From: Janthinobacterium sp. 1_2014MBL_MicDiv | GTDB lineage: Bacteria > Pseudomonadota > Gammaproteobacteria > Burkholderiales > Burkholderiaceae_D | Direction: 5' to 3' | DNA length: 64,000 nt | Assembly (NCBI RefSeq): GCF_001865675.1 | Contig: NZ_CP011319.1 | Coordinates: 1,178,001 to 1,242,000, forward strand | Shown: piece after piece, positions 61,948 through 64,000 of the stretch | Numbering within the stretch: the stretch's first letter is position 1 | Layout of the letters: each line of letters begins with the position of its first letter | The notes under the pieces: generated by a model | Seen by the model: the letters and a program-made list of their open reading frames with translations, nothing else | Database searches by the model: none | What the model was told of the DNA's origin: nothing | Program-made: the position numbers and the translations under genes

Positions 61948-63075
61948 GTGACCGCACCTATCCATATCCTCGTCGTTGACGACATCGCGCAAAACCTGGT
62001 CGCCGCCGAAGCCGTGCTGGCGCGGCCCGGTATTGTTGTCCTGAAAGCTACGTCGGGCGCGCAAGCGCTGGAGCTGTTGCTGACGCATGAAGTGGCGCTG
62101 GCCCTGATCGACGTGCAGATGCCGCAGATGGATGGCTTCGAGCTGGCCGAGCTGATACGCGGCAGTGAGCGCACGCGCAGCATCCCGCTGATTTTCCTGA
62201 CGGCCGCGTCGCGCGAGCCCAGCTACAGTTTCCGCGGCTACGAAGCGGGCGCCGTCGATTTCCTGTACAAGCCGATCGACGTCAAGGCCTTGCAGAGCAA
62301 GGTGGCCGTGCTGGTCCAGCTGTACCAGCAGAAACGCGAACTGTCGGCCCAGCTCGACGAGCTGAAACATGCGCTGCACTTGAATGAACTGTTCACGGCC
62401 GTGCTCGGCCACGATTTGCGCACGCCGCTGTCGGTGGTGATGAATGGCGCCATGCTGTTGCCGATGATGAGCGACCACCCGAAAGTGATCGTCACGGCAC
62501 AGCGCATCGAAAGCAGCGCCAAGCGCATGGCGCGCATGGTCGATCAGTTGCTGGACCTGGCGCGCATCCGTTCGGGCACGATGGAATTGCGCAGCAGCAT
62601 GCACGATTACCTGGCGCTGGCGCGCGCCATCGTCGACGAATTCGACACGGCCGGCCAGGCTTCGCCCGTCGAGATCAGCAGCGTGGGCGAGCTGCACGGG
62701 CAATGCGATGCGGGCCTGCTGTCGCAGGTTATCTCGAATCTGCTCAGCAATGCCATCACGCATGGCGAGGCGGGCACGCCGGTGCAGCTGGCGCTCGATG
62801 GCCGGTCCGCCGACAGCATCGAATTGCGCGTGATCAATCGCGGCGTCATCGCCGCCGCCTTGCTGCCGACCCTGTTCGAACCGTTTCAGCAGGCAGGCGA
62901 GAAGCGCAAGACGGGTCAGGGCCTGGGGCTGGGCCTGTACACGGTGAATATGTTCGTCAAGGCCCATGGCGGCACGGTCGAGCTGAGCTCGAGCGCCACG
63001 CAGGGCACTGTGGCCACCGTGCGCATCCCGCGCCACTGCCACGTCTGCGTGCAGCCTGAAGTGGTTGCCTCATGA
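61948..63075 (+). CDS. Response-regulator/histidine-kinase hybrid
   Basis: The 375-residue protein has an N-terminal receiver domain (Asp55 in LIDVQMPQMDG) fused to a HisKA dimerisation domain (His155 in LGHDLRTPLS) and a HATPase domain (ISNLLSNAITHGEAG, GQGLGLGLYTVNMF). No sensor domain or membrane segment is present. It starts with GTG. It lies 106 bp after the cheB-like gene and overlaps the following kinase gene by 4 bp (ATGA). Confidence 0.92.
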   Translation: MTAPIHILVVDDIAQNLVAAEAVLARPGIVVLKATSGAQALELLLTHEVALALIDVQMPQMDGFELAELIRGSERTRSIPLIFLTAASREPSYSFRGYEAGAVDFLYKPIDVKALQSKVAVLVQLYQQKRELSAQLDELKHALHLNELFTAVLGHDLRTPLSVVMNGAMLLPMMSDHPKVIVTAQRIESSAKRMARMVDQLLDLARIRSGTMELRSSMHDYLALARAIVDEFDTAGQASPVEISSVGELHGQCDAGLLSQVISNLLSNAITHGEAGTPVQLALDGRSADSIELRVINRGVIAAALLPTLFEPFQQAGEKRKTGQGLGLGLYTVNMFVKAHGGTVELSSSATQGTVATVRIPRHCHVCVQPEVVAS

Positions 63076-64000
63076 ATATGCCTGCCTGGCCGCGCGGCGG
63101 CGGCATCATGGGCGAGCTGGTGCGCCAGTCCGACTGGTCCGCCAGCGGCCTCGGCGCACTCGACGATTGGCCCGCCAACTTGCGCACCAGCGTGGACATC
63201 GTGCTGCATTCGCCGATGGCGATGGTGCTGATGTGGGGCCCGCGGCATGTGATGATTTATAACGACGAATACATCAAGATCGCCGGCGCGCGCCATCCTG
63301 CAGCGCTGGGCGGCACGGTGCCGGCCATCTGGCCCGAAATCTGGGACTGGAATGCGCGCATCCTGCAGGCCGGCCTGCGCGGCGAGACGCAGGTGCACCG
63401 CGAATGCTGCTTGCCGCTGCTGCGCGATGGCCAGCCCGTGGAAGTTTGTTTCGACCTGTTCTACACGCCCGTGCATGGCGCCGACGGCCAGGTCGACGGC
63501 GTGCTGTGCACGGCGCTGGAACTGACGGCGCGCATGGAAGAAGGGCGCCAGCTGAAGCTGGTCACGGCCGAACTTGGCGAACGCAACAGCGCCTTGCAAG
63601 CCGAGGGCGAAGCCGTGCGCGCGGCGAACCGCCGCCTCGACGAAGAGCGTGCGCTGCTGCGCGCCCTGTTCCAGCAGGCGCCCAGCTTCATGGCCTTGCT
63701 GCGCGGGCCGCAGCATGTGTTTGAATTGGCCAACGAGCATTATCTGCGCCTCGTGGGGCGCGGCGAACTTGAGCTGCTGGGCAATTCCGTCGAGACCGCC
63801 CTGCCGGAAGTCAAGGGACAGGGCTTCATCGACTTGCTGGACCAGGTCTACCGCAGCGGCGTCGCCTACGAGGGGCGCCAGGTGCGGGTGGACTTGCTGA
63901 CGGCCGATGGGCGGACGGGGCAGAGGTATGTCGATTTCGTGTATCAGCCGATCAAGGATGCGGATGGCGTGGTCAGCGGCATCCTCGTCGAGGGCATCGA
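63072..64000 (+). CDS. PAS-domain sensor histidine kinase, 5' part only
   Basis: Nearly 310 N-terminal residues are present; the end lies outside. The sequence has a PAS-like fold near 30-150 (MVLMWGPRHVMIYNDEYIKI, LPLLRDGQPVEVCFDLFYTP), a coiled-coil linker (about 150-190) and a second PAS near 195-305 (LFQQAPSFMALLRGPQHVFE). No transmembrane helix is seen, so it appears cytoplasmic. Such double-PAS starts are followed by HisKA/HATPase. Its ATG overlaps the stop of the hybrid kinase gene. Confidence 0.85.
   Translation, partial: MNMPAWPRGGGIMGELVRQSDWSASGLGALDDWPANLRTSVDIVLHSPMAMVLMWGPRHVMIYNDEYIKIAGARHPAALGGTVPAIWPEIWDWNARILQAGLRGETQVHRECCLPLLRDGQPVEVCFDLFYTPVHGADGQVDGVLCTALELTARMEEGRQLKLVTAELGERNSALQAEGEAVRAANRRLDEERALLRALFQQAPSFMALLRGPQHVFELANEHYLRLVGRGELELLGNSVETALPEVKGQGFIDLLDQVYRSGVAYEGRQVRVDLLTADGRTGQRYVDFVYQPIKDADGVVSGILVEGI

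Overview
The window looks like chromosomal DNA of an Oxalobacteraceae betaproteobacterium of the Janthinobacterium/Massilia type. This rests on high GC coding sequence, the pyrG-eno-ftsB order, many TonB-dependent receptors, a tandem cphA/cphA' cyanophycin locus with its ABC transporter and DUF1854 partner, and protein sequences typical of that family. The genus is inferred from memory of the families, not from a search. I see no rRNA, tRNA, CRISPR array, prophage or insertion sequence.

Layout. 1-7130: the 5' part of a D-lactate-dehydrogenase-type flavoenzyme gene (minus), then a Fur-box-headed iron/haem uptake operon (ChaN-like lipoprotein, ExbB, ExbD, TonB, TonB-dependent receptor), then a PRC-barrel protein. 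7334-10840: core genes pyrG, eno and ftsB with clear terminators. 10841-15310: a possible 30-residue membrane peptide, a small conserved-looking protein, and an operon of a TonB-dependent receptor plus a secreted glycerophosphodiesterase, headed by a four-repeat PhoB box. 15319-24374: housekeeping genes (hslO, gamma carbonic anhydrase, hydrolase, PHP phosphatase, htpX, YciO-like protein, M50 protease, methyltransferase, dapA, bamC). 24503-31041: alanine-rich lipoprotein, ribosomal oxygenase roxA, slyD, a secreted protein translationally coupled to mutS. 31042-39820: Ser/Thr kinase-TPR operon, RpiR regulator with a class III aminotransferase, and a large TonB receptor. 40004-48289: cyanophycin locus. 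48290-64000: amn, a TetR regulator with a perfect operator, map, small proteins, a zinc-ribbon-array/Sel1 membrane protein, several regulator/enzyme pairs (AraC-EamA, LysR-aldo/keto reductase), and a CheR-CheB-hybrid kinase-PAS kinase signalling operon cut by the window end.

Themes. Nutrient capture is prominent: Fur-controlled haem/iron import with its own energiser, PhoB-controlled phosphodiester capture, and nitrogen storage as cyanophycin. The cyanophycin pair is the most notable system: cphA' keeps the N-terminal HxxEH motif but has lost the Mur-ligase P-loop and C-terminal domain, while cphA has the reverse pattern. A divergently transcribed ABC exporter with a PH-like domain and zinc ribbon, and a DUF1854 protein, lie beside them. 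A second notable signal is a dispersed family of five intergenic elements of about 80-120 bp. They share a core and have terminal arms that differ between copies but stay complementary within each copy.
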